Source: Pseudescherichia sp031979925 (GTDB taxonomy: Bacteria; Pseudomonadota; Gammaproteobacteria; Enterobacterales; Enterobacteriaceae). Taken from it: 64,000 nt of DNA. The stretch's first letter is position 1; each line of letters opens with the position of its first letter. This document shows positions 35,375 to 42,378 of this stretch, piece after piece. The DNA is taken from positions 62,001 through 126,000 of the forward strand of contig NZ_DALZFB010000010.1 in the NCBI RefSeq assembly GCF_031979925.1, written 5' to 3'. A program made the translations under genes and the position numbers. The notes below the pieces were generated by a model that ran no database searches, was not told the DNA's origin, and saw only the letters and a program-made list of their open reading frames with translations.

Positions 35375-35740
35375 TTAAGACGCTTTTAAAACGGTTATCC
35401 TGCCATTTTGATCGCTAAAGAAGCGAAAGTGATACCAGTCGCCCTCTACTTGATAATTAAATGAGTAGATATAGCCCTTATCAAAGCGCGCTAAAAAGCA
35501 GACGCCAGGAGCCTGGATACGAATAGGTTCCTCTCCTACAGGGGAATAGGTGGACTTGAAGTTATCTTTAGATGAGGTGAGGTTGTAGGCCTCTATCTCT
35601 CCATCCTCAGCCGCCGTTAAACAGATATAGTTTTCATAATGCTTAGTGCCAATGTGGCCCGTATAGGGGGATGGCCCCTCGCTCGCGCAGGCGCTCAGTA
35701 AGAGAGAGACCAACGGTAATAGCAAAGCGTGCAGTTTCAT
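35375..35740 (-). CDS. Small putative lipoprotein of unknown function
   Basis: A 121-residue protein with a lipoprotein signal: LVSLLLSAC with C18 as the lipidation site, followed by A-S-E, so outer-membrane sorting is likely (no Asp at +2). The mature part (SPYTGHIGTKHYENYICLTAAEDGEIEAYNL...) has two cysteines that could form a disulphide, and predicted beta content (IYSFNYQVEGDWYHFRFFSDQ). I do not recognise it in E. coli K-12. It vaguely resembles small periplasmic lipoproteins annotated as putative type VI immunity proteins, but nothing nearby supports that. The start was set at the ATG at 35740 for the signal peptide; the frame is open to 35803. It has slightly higher AT content than neighbours, which could mean acquisition. 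Confidence 0.75.
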   Translation of the reverse strand: MKLHALLLPLVSLLLSACASEGPSPYTGHIGTKHYENYICLTAAEDGEIEAYNLTSSKDNFKSTYSPVGEEPIRIQAPGVCFLARFDKGYIYSFNYQVEGDWYHFRFFSDQNGRITVLKAS

Positions 35741-35839
35741 ATCTTCAGCTCCATTATCATGCGTTGATGCTTCCAGGAACCTGCGACAATATTTGAGAGA
35801 CAATATCTGAGAATAGTTAATTACAGTAAATATTAAATC

Positions 35840-35860
35840 CCCTTCCGTAAGCCGGAAGGG
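35840..35860. terminator. Stem-loop after thiD, possible terminator
   Basis: An 8-base-pair perfect stem CCCTTCCG / CGGAAGGG with a 5-base loop lies 19 bases beyond the thiD stop, between thiD and the lipoprotein gene upstream region. There is only a weak T-rich tail on the thiD strand, so termination is tentative. Confidence 0.45.
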
Positions 35861-35878
35861 TTATTTATGTGCCCGCTT

Positions 35879-36679
35879 TTACCACCAGCCGTGGAAATGA
35901 TGCACCGGCCCGATGCCCTGCCCCACCTCCAGCGAGTCCGCCTGCGCCAAAGCTTTGGTCAGCCAGGCTTTGGCGCAGGCCAGGGTATCGGCCCAGTTAG
36001 CGTGACGCGGGCGCAGTGCCGCCAGCGCCGCCGAGAGCGTGCAGCCGGTACCGTGGGTATTCTTAGTGGCGATGCGCGGCGCGGTGAAGCGCGTTGCCCC
36101 CTCGCGGGTAAAGAGCCAGTCCGGGCTTTCACCGTCGTTAAGATGACCGCCCTTCATCAGCACCGCTTCACAGCCGAGCGCCAGCAGCGCCCGCCCCTGC
36201 TCATGCATATCCTGCTCGTTGCGGGCATGGTCAGCATCAAGCAGCGCCGCCGCCTCCGGCAGGTTAGGCGTGATCAGCGAAACCTGCGGCAGCAGGCGAG
36301 CGCGCAGGGTAGCGACCGCCGAGGGCGTCAGGAGCGGATCGCCGCTCTTGGCCAACATCACCGTATCCAGCACAATATTCTCTACCCGATAGTGCGCCAG
36401 CCGCTCGGCCACCGCCTCGATAATATCAGTGTCCGCCAGCATGCCGATCTTGCTGGTATCGATACGTACATCGCTGAGTACCGAATCCAGCTGTGCGGCG
36501 ACAAATTCCGGTGTAATGCGATAGACCGACTGCACGCCGAGGGTGTTCTGCGCCACCAGCGCGGTAATGACCGAGCAGCCATAGGCCCCGAGAGCGGAGA
36601 AGGTTTTCAGATCCGCCTGGATGCCCGCCCCGCCGCTTGGGTCAGTGCCCGCGATGGTCAATGCATTTATTCGTTTCAT
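35879..36679 (-). CDS. thiD: Hydroxymethylpyrimidine/phosphomethylpyrimidine kinase
   Basis: ThiD carries out two ATP-dependent phosphorylations, HMP to HMP-P to HMP-PP, for thiamin synthesis. The 266-residue ribokinase-fold protein starts with MKRINALTIAGTDPSGGAGIQADLKTF and has the anion-hole/ATP motif HGTGCTLSAALAA near residue 210. Its ATG overlaps the thiM stop by 4 bases, so it is translated with thiM. Regulated through the TPP riboswitch upstream of thiM. Confidence 0.97.
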   Translation of the reverse strand: MKRINALTIAGTDPSGGAGIQADLKTFSALGAYGCSVITALVAQNTLGVQSVYRITPEFVAAQLDSVLSDVRIDTSKIGMLADTDIIEAVAERLAHYRVENIVLDTVMLAKSGDPLLTPSAVATLRARLLPQVSLITPNLPEAAALLDADHARNEQDMHEQGRALLALGCEAVLMKGGHLNDGESPDWLFTREGATRFTAPRIATKNTHGTGCTLSAALAALRPRHANWADTLACAKAWLTKALAQADSLEVGQGIGPVHHFHGWW

Positions 36680-37464
36680 GCTGATGCGCCTCCTTTAAGG
36701 TTATAGAGGGCATCAAGAAACGCAGCAGCAAAGGAGCCGGGGCCATGGCTGGCTGCTGCCGCCTCGCCTCCCGCCTGGGCGAACAGGCCGCAGGCCGCGG
36801 CGACGTTGATCATCCGTTCACCAGACAATACGCAGCTTGCCGCCACGACCGCCGACAGCGCACAGCCGGTGCCCACGACGCGGGTCATGATCGGCGCACC
36901 GCCAACTACGCTAAGCGTGCGGCTGCCGTCGGTGATGTAGTCCACCTCTCCCGTTACCGCGACCACGGCTCCGGTTTCCCGTGCCAGCTGCCCAGCTGCC
37001 GGAAGCGCGGCGCTGGCTGAGTCGGTAGTATCCACCCCGCGCCCACCTGCGCTCACGCCCGCAAGGGCCATGATCTCCGAGGCGTTTCCGCGGATCGCCG
37101 CCGGGCGTAGAGAGAGGATCTCCCGGCAGAAGCGGGTGCGAAAATCGAGCGCGCCAACGGCTACCGGATCGAGAGTCCAGGGCTTGCCCGCTTCATTAGC
37201 GCTATGGATCGCTGCGCGCATGGCATCGGCGCGATCGGCGGTGAGCGTACCGACGTTAATCAGCAGCGCGTCGGCGATAGCGCTGAACTGAGCGGCCTCT
37301 TCGCGCTCAATCACCATAGCCGGGGAAGCGCCGAGGGCCAATAGAACGTTAGCGGTAAAGGTCTGCACGACGTCGTTAGTCATGCAGTGAACAAGTGGGG
37401 AACGAGTATGGAAGTGCTGTAAAACAGACGCGATATGCGCGTGGCTCAGCAGGTCAGGTTGCAT
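36676..37464 (-). CDS. thiM: Hydroxyethylthiazole kinase
   Basis: ThiM phosphorylates hydroxyethylthiazole to THZ-P in thiamin salvage. The 262 residues show the family pattern: an N-terminal HCMTNDVVQTFTANVLLALGASP block and the anion-hole motif VVGTGCALSAVVAA. It is first in the thiMD operon; the ATG at 37464 has GGCAGGAG upstream, the sequence that the TPP riboswitch is expected to hide when thiamin pyrophosphate is bound. In E. coli rcnR and rcnA lie upstream; here the AT-rich autotransporter island does. Confidence 0.97.
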   Translation of the reverse strand: MQPDLLSHAHIASVLQHFHTRSPLVHCMTNDVVQTFTANVLLALGASPAMVIEREEAAQFSAIADALLINVGTLTADRADAMRAAIHSANEAGKPWTLDPVAVGALDFRTRFCREILSLRPAAIRGNASEIMALAGVSAGGRGVDTTDSASAALPAAGQLARETGAVVAVTGEVDYITDGSRTLSVVGGAPIMTRVVGTGCALSAVVAASCVLSGERMINVAAACGLFAQAGGEAAAASHGPGSFAAAFLDALYNLKGGASA

Positions 37465-37509
37465 AGTCAGCTCCTGCCCGGCGCGAAGAAGGGACGCCGA
37501 CAGGCATCT

Positions 37510-37587
37510 GACTTCCCTACGCTGGCATTATCCAGATCAGGTGGTACGGGTATTTCTCAGCCTTCACAAGGAAGGGCACCCCGAGTC
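37510..37587 (-). promoter_or_regulatory. Thiamin pyrophosphate (TPP) riboswitch of thiMD
   Basis: Reading on the minus strand, the aptamer begins GACTCGGGGTGCCCTTC, contains the conserved GGCTGAGAAATACCCG pyrimidine-sensor bulge and the CCTGATCTGGATAATGCCAG thi-box arm, and closes with CGTAGGGAAGTC. This is nearly base for base the E. coli thiM aptamer. The thiM ribosome-binding site is about 55 bases downstream, fitting translational control by TPP. Confidence 0.96.
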
Positions 37588-37593
37588 AAATTA

Positions 37594-37620
37594 CTTATAA
37601 AACAATATATTACCCGACAA
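37594..37620 (-). promoter_or_regulatory. Candidate promoter of thiMD
   Basis: On the minus strand TTGTCG (-35-like) and TATAAG (-10-like, 5 of 6) are separated by 15 bases and lie directly upstream of the riboswitch, putting the start near 37587. The short spacer lowers confidence. Confidence 0.4.
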
Positions 37621-37800
37621 TAATCGGTATGTATTTAGTTTACCCGGGCCCGAGGTCGTCGTGCAAGAGGTTTAGTTTTATTACGCCTGATTCAGACATG
37701 ACGCCAGTTAATAAATGGTCAATATTAAATGTATCTTACTGAAAATCTTAATAAATTTACTTACATCTCTCAACACAACTCTTTAGCAATTAATGCTTTG

Positions 37801-37816
37801 TGTGATCTAAATCAAA
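37801..37816 (+). promoter_or_regulatory. CRP/FNR-like palindrome upstream of the autotransporter gene
   Basis: TGTGATCTAAATCAAA fits CRP (TGTGA-N6-TCACA, 9 of 10) and, with the same centre, FNR (TTGAT-N4-ATCAA, 9 of 10). GATAGT at 37838-37843 would be a -10 placing the start near 37850, which is 41.5 bases from the box centre, the class II arrangement. By sequence alone CRP and FNR cannot be distinguished. Confidence 0.5.
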
Positions 37817-37932
37817 CTTTTAATCGTCACTGTATGGGATAGTTATTTCGCGTTACTAAAAAAGAAAATGAATTAATTTACCTCTGTAGATGCACATTTA
37901 AATTTATTTTTATTACATATGTGAGTCTTGAA

Positions 37933-39075
37933 ATGAAATCTGTAAATAAATCAGCAATTGCTTATGCTATTGCTGTTTCTGGTGCTTTTTTTGCAACTAC
38001 TGCTCATGCTGCTGAATTATTGATTCAGACTACAGACGGTAGCAATGCCTTCCTCTCTATCAAAGGCAGTGACGAATCTATTACGTCTTACGATCTTGAT
38101 GATATGGCAAGTGCTAAGACACTTAACGGACTGCAATCTCGCGTTAGCGATATTGATAACGATCTGAATAATACTAAAGATGCTGTAATCATCGTAAATG
38201 ACGATCTGCAAGGTGCTAAACAGTTACTTTCTAATAAAGCCCAAATTGCACAAGATACAGCTAACGTAGCCGACAGCAAAGCGGATAGCGCGTTGAGTGA
38301 AGCCAGTGCGGCTCTTAACATGGCGGGCAGCGCTAAGACTGATGCACAAGCAGCGCTTAACGGCTTGCAAAATAAGCTTGATGGTTCCACCTATGCGAAT
38401 GATCAAATACGTCAACTCACAGTAGATACGGATCAGGATAACCGTATTACCACCCTGGAGAATACGCCTAAGCCAACTAACGGTGTAGACGGTAAAGACG
38501 GTGCTAAGGGCGATAAGGGTGACACTGGTGCTGCTGGTGCACAAGGCGTGCAGGGTATAGCAGGTGTTAACGGTGCTGATGGTAAAAATGGCGCTGACGG
38601 CAAAGATGGGATTAACGGTAAAGATGGTAAAAATGGCGCTGATGGCGTTACTACCTCCGTTACGCAAGTACAAGTCGATACAGCCACACAAGCTAAAGTA
38701 GCAAGCAATAGTCAGGCAATCGCCGAAACGGCTAACCAGTCAGCTGGCGTGGCTCAAGACCTGCAAGATGCTAAAAGCTTCTTTAATACACAAGTTAAGA
38801 AAAACAGTGAGCGAATGAGCTCGCTTGAGGAGCAGCAAGACAACGATCGTAAAGAATACCGTGCGGGTATCGCGGGTGCAGCTTCTATTGCGGGGCTTCA
38901 CTTCGTCGATACGAATAACGCTGTTGCTATCGGTGCGGCGAACTTCAAAGATCAGCAAGGTTACGCATTAGGGTACCGTCATAAGTTTGCTGAAAATGTA
39001 GCTGCTACTCTCTCCACTTCCGGTACTTCTGTCGGTGATGATATCGTTGCTGCATCTGCAAGTATTGGCTGGTAA
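37933..39075 (+). CDS. Trimeric autotransporter-like surface protein with collagen-like stalk
   Basis: A 380-residue putative trimeric autotransporter (YadA-like). Parts: Sec signal peptide (about 1-26, YAIAVSGAFFATTAHA), a short N-terminal segment without YadA head repeats, heptad-like coiled coil (about 65-175, alanine- and aspartate-rich), a collagen-like block of 19 consecutive Gly-X-Y triplets (about 184-240), a second coiled coil (about 240-305), and a short C-terminal anchor of about four beta strands (AGIAGAASIAGLHFVDT ... AASASIGW) ending in aromatic W. These are the features of a trimeric adhesin that secretes and displays its stalk on the outer membrane. AT-rich with GCT/GGT/ACT-type codons, unlike its neighbours. 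ATG at 37933 chosen; a GTG at 37921 is in frame. No E. coli K-12 counterpart known to me. Confidence 0.82.
   Translation: MKSVNKSAIAYAIAVSGAFFATTAHAAELLIQTTDGSNAFLSIKGSDESITSYDLDDMASAKTLNGLQSRVSDIDNDLNNTKDAVIIVNDDLQGAKQLLSNKAQIAQDTANVADSKADSALSEASAALNMAGSAKTDAQAALNGLQNKLDGSTYANDQIRQLTVDTDQDNRITTLENTPKPTNGVDGKDGAKGDKGDTGAAGAQGVQGIAGVNGADGKNGADGKDGINGKDGKNGADGVTTSVTQVQVDTATQAKVASNSQAIAETANQSAGVAQDLQDAKSFFNTQVKKNSERMSSLEEQQDNDRKEYRAGIAGAASIAGLHFVDTNNAVAIGAANFKDQQGYALGYRHKFAENVAATLSTSGTSVGDDIVAASASIGW
38482..38652 (+). repeat. Gly-X-Y (collagen-like) coding repeat within the autotransporter gene
   Basis: Glycine recurs at every third codon for 19 triplets, with lysine, aspartate, asparagine and alanine at X and Y (e.g. 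GADGKNGADGKDGINGKDG). The DNA carries near-identical 21-base units at 38581-38601 and 38626-38646 (GGTAAAAATGGCGCTGAYGG...), so the number of triplets could change by slippage or recombination. Confidence 0.85.
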
Positions 39076-39212
39076 GTATCTCTGAAGGTGTTCCCTTATT
39101 CATGGAGGGGATGATAACCACATGAAGGGACGAGTTTTTTTCGAATAAAACTAATAAGCCACTACGTCGATTAACTCGTCTCCTCTTGGTGGATTACAGA
39201 GAAATATCAATT

Positions 39213-39362
39213 ATGGCCAGATACATTATTACTATTACTCTTCTTTGTCTGATGCTTGTCCTTGTAGGATTCTGGATGGGTGCTATGTACAAAGATTACT
39301 TTATTACCTCACCTGATGATTGTTATAAAATTATTTGCGAAAATACATTTAATATAAACTGA
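39213..39362 (+). CDS. Small putative membrane protein (49 residues), unknown
   Basis: The ORF starts ATG GCC AGA and encodes MARYIITITLLCLMLVLVGF..., a strongly hydrophobic segment over residues 4-25, then a polar tail with two cysteines (DDCYKIICENTFNIN). It lies 137 bases after the autotransporter gene, on the same strand and in the same AT-rich block. A weak GAGA-type ribosome-binding site is about 10 bases upstream. I do not recognise the family. Coding status rests on the amphipathic pattern and AT-rich but sensible codon use, so it could be chance. Confidence 0.5.
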   Translation: MARYIITITLLCLMLVLVGFWMGAMYKDYFITSPDDCYKIICENTFNIN

Positions 39363-39437
39363 AAAAAACGCGCTAATTAATGGTTGATTTAATAGACCTG
39401 ATGCTCTCTGGCTCCTGTTTACTTTAAATTTATTAAA

Positions 39438-40331
39438 TTACCCCTTATACCTCAGCGCCTCGATAAGCCGGGCAAAGGCCTGAGTGTGCTGCTTGCGGCT
39501 AGGATAATAAAGGTAGTATCCCTGAAACGGCTCGCACCATGGCTCCAGCACCGCCTCCAGCTTCCCTTCGGCCAGCGCGCCTGCGACCGTATCCTCTGGC
39601 ACAAACGCCAGTCCCATGCCGGAAATTGCCGCATCAATACGGGCGGGAAGATGATTAAAGGTCAGTTGCCCCTCGACCCGCACTCGTAGATCCTGTCCGT
39701 CGCGGGAGAACTCCCAAGCATAAAGCCCGCCCAGGGTCGGCAGACGGATATTGATGCAGCGGTGGTGCTGAAGATCGTGCGGCGTGTCTGGTCTGCCGTG
39801 GCGGGCAAAGTAGTCCGGAGAGCCGACCACCAGCATCCGCCAGTCCGGCCCAATCCTCACCGCAACCATATCTTTGGCAACCTGCTCCCCCAGCCGCACG
39901 CCTGCATCAAAGCGGCCGCTGACAATATCCGTCAGGCTATTATCGGTGGTCAGCTCAACGTTGATGTCAGGGTAAGCACTGAGAAAAGGCTTCAGCGCTG
40001 GCCAGACCGTCGACTGCAGGGCGTGCTCGCCAAGATTGATACGGATATTGCCAGCGACGCGATCGCGCATCTCGGTCAGCGAGGTGAGTTCGCTCTCGAT
40101 CTCGCTAAAACGGGGTGCAATGGTGTTGATAAGCCTCTCCCCCGCCTCGGTTGGGGCTACGCTGCGGGTAGTGCGCGTTAACAGGCGGATCTCAAGGCGC
40201 TCCTCCAGGCCCTTAATAGCATGACTCAGGGCAGACTGAGATACGCCAAGCTTTGCCGCCGCCCGGGTAAAGCTCCGCTCCTGCGCCACCACGGTCAGAT
40301 AGTAGAGATCGTTAAAATTATCTTTTAGCAT
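39438..40331 (-). CDS. LysR-family transcriptional regulator
   Basis: A 297-residue LysR regulator. The N-terminal winged helix (FNDLYYLTVVAQERSFTRAAAKLGVSQSALSHAIKGLEERL) is followed by a linker helix and a substrate-binding domain (about 90-295) with SPDYFARHGRPDTPHDLQHHRCINIRL, typical of the group controlling oxidoreductase genes. I start at the ATG at 40331 (MLKDNF); the frame extends to a GTG at 40337. It is divergent from the oxidoreductase gene at 40496, with a 164-base shared gap, suggesting that it controls it. Inducer unknown. Confidence 0.9.
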   Translation of the reverse strand: MLKDNFNDLYYLTVVAQERSFTRAAAKLGVSQSALSHAIKGLEERLEIRLLTRTTRSVAPTEAGERLINTIAPRFSEIESELTSLTEMRDRVAGNIRINLGEHALQSTVWPALKPFLSAYPDINVELTTDNSLTDIVSGRFDAGVRLGEQVAKDMVAVRIGPDWRMLVVGSPDYFARHGRPDTPHDLQHHRCINIRLPTLGGLYAWEFSRDGQDLRVRVEGQLTFNHLPARIDAAISGMGLAFVPEDTVAGALAEGKLEAVLEPWCEPFQGYYLYYPSRKQHTQAFARLIEALRYKG

Positions 40332-40495
40332 CAACACCGGCTTACTATTTATGAGTAAGACTCAACAATAGCGCAATCGCACGCTATTTTCACTCCTGGA
40401 GGATAGGTGCTGCTGTTATCAGGCTCTGTTTCCCGCGCCTCGTGCTGGTTACCCTAAACTCATCTATCTGAAGCCACCCATGCTATGGAGTATTT

Positions 40496-41503
40496 ATGAA
40501 AGCTATTGCTATTACCGCTGCGGCGCAGGCCAACGGCAACGTTGATGCCCTGCAGGAGATTGAGATTGAAAAACCGGTTGCGCACGGCCACGACCTGCTG
40601 GTGCAGGTGAAAGCGATCTCCGTTAACCCGGTCGATACCAAAGTTCGTGCAGGCTTTAACGCCGACCAGCCGCGTATTCTCGGTTGGGATGCAGTAGGCG
40701 TTGTCGCCGAAGTGGGTGACGCGGTCACGCTGTTTAAGCCGGGCGACACCGTGTGGTACGCCGGGGCGCTGACCCGTCCGGGCAGCAATAGCGAATATCA
40801 GCTGGTGGATGAGCGCATCGTAGCCCTGAAGCCCACTTCCCTGGATAACGCCTCTGCCGCCGCGCTGCCGTTAACGGCTATCACCGCCTGGGAGATGTTA
40901 TTCGATCGCCTGGGCATCAACGAAAACGGTAACGAAGGCGACGTGTTGCTGATCGTCGGTGCGGCAGGCGGCGTCGGTTCAATCATGACCCAGCTCGCCC
41001 GTAAGCTCACCAAAATGACGGTGATCGGTACGGCTTCACGCCCGGCAAGCCAGAAGTGGGTGACCGATCTCGGGGCGCACCACGTTATCGATCACAGCAA
41101 ACCGCTCAGTGAAGAGCTGGCCCGAATCGGTATTCAGCATGTTACCCACGTTGCCAGCCTGAACAGTACCGATGAGCACTACCAGCAGCTGATTGAGGTG
41201 CTGATCCCGCAGGGCAAGCTGGCGCTGATTGACGATCCGGAGACGCTGGACGCGCGTCCGCTGAAGGCAAAGAGCATCTCTCTGCACTGGGAGTTTATGT
41301 TCACCCGCTCGATGTTTGAAACCAGGGACATTATTGAGCAGCACCGTCTGCTGACCCGCGTGGCCTCGCTTATCGACAGCGGCGTGATCCAGACCACCTT
41401 GGGCGAACACTTTGGTGCAATTAACGCCGAGAATCTGCGTAAGGCTCATCGTCTGCTGGAGTCCCGACGGGCGGTTGGCAAGATTGTGCTGGAGGGTTTT
41501 TAA
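40496..41503 (+). CDS. Zinc-type alcohol dehydrogenase-like oxidoreductase (MDR family)
   Basis: A 335-residue medium-chain dehydrogenase/reductase with an N-terminal GroES-like fold (VQVKAISVNPVDTKVRAGF ... PRILGWDAVGVVAEVGDAV) and a Rossmann domain with NAD(P) motif IVGAAGGVGSIMTQLARK. The zinc ligands of true alcohol dehydrogenases are not evident, so it is more probably a quinone or enone reductase of the ZADH-like subfamily. The ATG at 40496 follows GGAG. The gene overlaps the next gene by one base (TAATG), so it probably works in a pair with that monooxygenase. Substrate unknown. Confidence 0.9.
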   Translation: MKAIAITAAAQANGNVDALQEIEIEKPVAHGHDLLVQVKAISVNPVDTKVRAGFNADQPRILGWDAVGVVAEVGDAVTLFKPGDTVWYAGALTRPGSNSEYQLVDERIVALKPTSLDNASAAALPLTAITAWEMLFDRLGINENGNEGDVLLIVGAAGGVGSIMTQLARKLTKMTVIGTASRPASQKWVTDLGAHHVIDHSKPLSEELARIGIQHVTHVASLNSTDEHYQQLIEVLIPQGKLALIDDPETLDARPLKAKSISLHWEFMFTRSMFETRDIIEQHRLLTRVASLIDSGVIQTTLGEHFGAINAENLRKAHRLLESRRAVGKIVLEGF

Positions 41504-41826
41504 TGTCCGGGAGCACATCCATGTCAGCGGGAGATAATTTGACCGTCCTTGCGGTGCTTACCGCAAAACCGGATCAAACCGAAGCGTTAAAAGCGGCCCT
41601 CGTTGCGCTTATCGCGCCAACCCGTCAGGAGCCGGGCAACATAAGTTATGAACTTTTTCAGCTAACGGAGACGCCAGAAATATTTCATATGCGAGAGTGC
41701 TGGCAGAGCCAGGCTGCGCTAGATGACCATGTCGCAACGCCGCACTTCCAGTCGTTTGTTAGCCAGATGGACTTGCTACTTAACGAACCGCTGGCAATCG
41801 TTCCGCTAAAGCAAGTTAGCGTATAG
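41503..41826 (+). CDS. Putative quinol monooxygenase (ABM-domain protein)
   Basis: A 107-residue protein of the antibiotic biosynthesis monooxygenase (ABM/YgiN) fold: NLTVLAVLTAKPDQTEALKAAL, then PTRQEPGNISYELFQ and FHMRECWQSQAALDDHVATPHFQSF. YgiN-type proteins oxidise quinols without cofactor. The ATG (41503) overlaps the dehydrogenase stop and has GGAGG upstream; a second in-frame ATG at 41521 is possible. It is part of the divergent LysR cluster and may form a small quinone-cycle or aldehyde-detoxification module, but this is inferred from context only. Confidence 0.88.
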   Translation: MSGSTSMSAGDNLTVLAVLTAKPDQTEALKAALVALIAPTRQEPGNISYELFQLTETPEIFHMRECWQSQAALDDHVATPHFQSFVSQMDLLLNEPLAIVPLKQVSV

Positions 41827-42048
41827 CCAAGAATCCTCTCAAAAAGTATTTACTCTGCAAGCGGATGGCTGTTTTAGCGATCCGCTGCTTCTGCTTTCTC
41901 CCGCATTTGCTTACACTTCTCCCCATAGCACGCGCGAGGAAGATAGTTTTTGCTATTGCTTTCAGAGAGAAATCACAGCGATGATAGCGCGCACGTAATA
42001 CAAAAGGGCCAGACGAAAACAGCCCGCCCGGCAAAATATGGAGAGACC

Positions 42049-42378
42049 ATGGGTAAGACTAAACTGATGCTTCTTGGTGCGCTGCTGGTCTCAGCAAGCA
42101 CCGCTTTTGCAGCGCCACAGCTCGCTGCTGCCACGGGCGTATCGAAGTATGAACTGCAGGAGTTTGTGGCCGATTTTACCAAATTCAAAATTGGCGACAC
42201 CGTTCCGCCGATGTACCTCACCGATGAATACAACATCAAAGCGTGGCAGCAGCGTAACCTGCCCGCGCCGGATGCCGGCAGCCGCTGGACCTACATGGGC
42301 GGCAACTACGTGCTGATCACCGAACCCGAAGGTAAGATCCTTAAAGTCTATGACGGCGAGATTTTCTACCACCGATGA
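42049..42378 (+). CDS. rcnB: Nickel/cobalt homeostasis protein RcnB
   Basis: RcnB is a periplasmic protein needed, with the exporter RcnA, for nickel and cobalt homeostasis. The 109-residue product has a signal peptide (about 1-22, LLGALLVSASTAFA) and a mature region almost the same as E. coli RcnB (KYELQEFVADFTKFKIGDTVPPMYLTDEYNIKAWQQRNLPAPDAG ... WTYMGG.YVLI .. YDGEIFYHR in short pieces). The ATG at 42049 follows GGAGAG; the frame upstream (from 41950) has no signal. rcnA and rcnR are not adjacent, unlike in E. coli. It overlaps the next gene by 4 bases. Confidence 0.93.
   Translation: MGKTKLMLLGALLVSASTAFAAPQLAAATGVSKYELQEFVADFTKFKIGDTVPPMYLTDEYNIKAWQQRNLPAPDAGSRWTYMGGNYVLITEPEGKILKVYDGEIFYHR

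Larger units (their letters stand above)
37588..37932. other. AT-rich region between the thiM riboswitch and the autotransporter gene
   Basis: About 345 bases, strongly AT-rich compared with most of the window. It contains the thiMD promoter candidate at its left end and a CRP/FNR-like palindrome (37801-37816). No further ORF, repeat or RNA was recognised. Confidence 0.55.

Noticed and set aside
37933..39075. Possibility that the Gly-X-Y gene is a phage tail fibre
   Set aside because: It has a Sec signal peptide and a C-terminal membrane-anchor-like segment, and no phage genes are nearby.
39122..39148. An 8-codon ORF (MKGRVFFE) between the autotransporter gene and the 49-residue ORF
   Set aside because: Too short to support, with no evidence of conservation or a regulatory leader design.
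41855..41895. Inverted repeat GCGGAT ... ATCCGC downstream of the monooxygenase gene as a terminator
   Set aside because: The stem is only 6 base pairs with a long loop and no T-tract, so termination is not supported.
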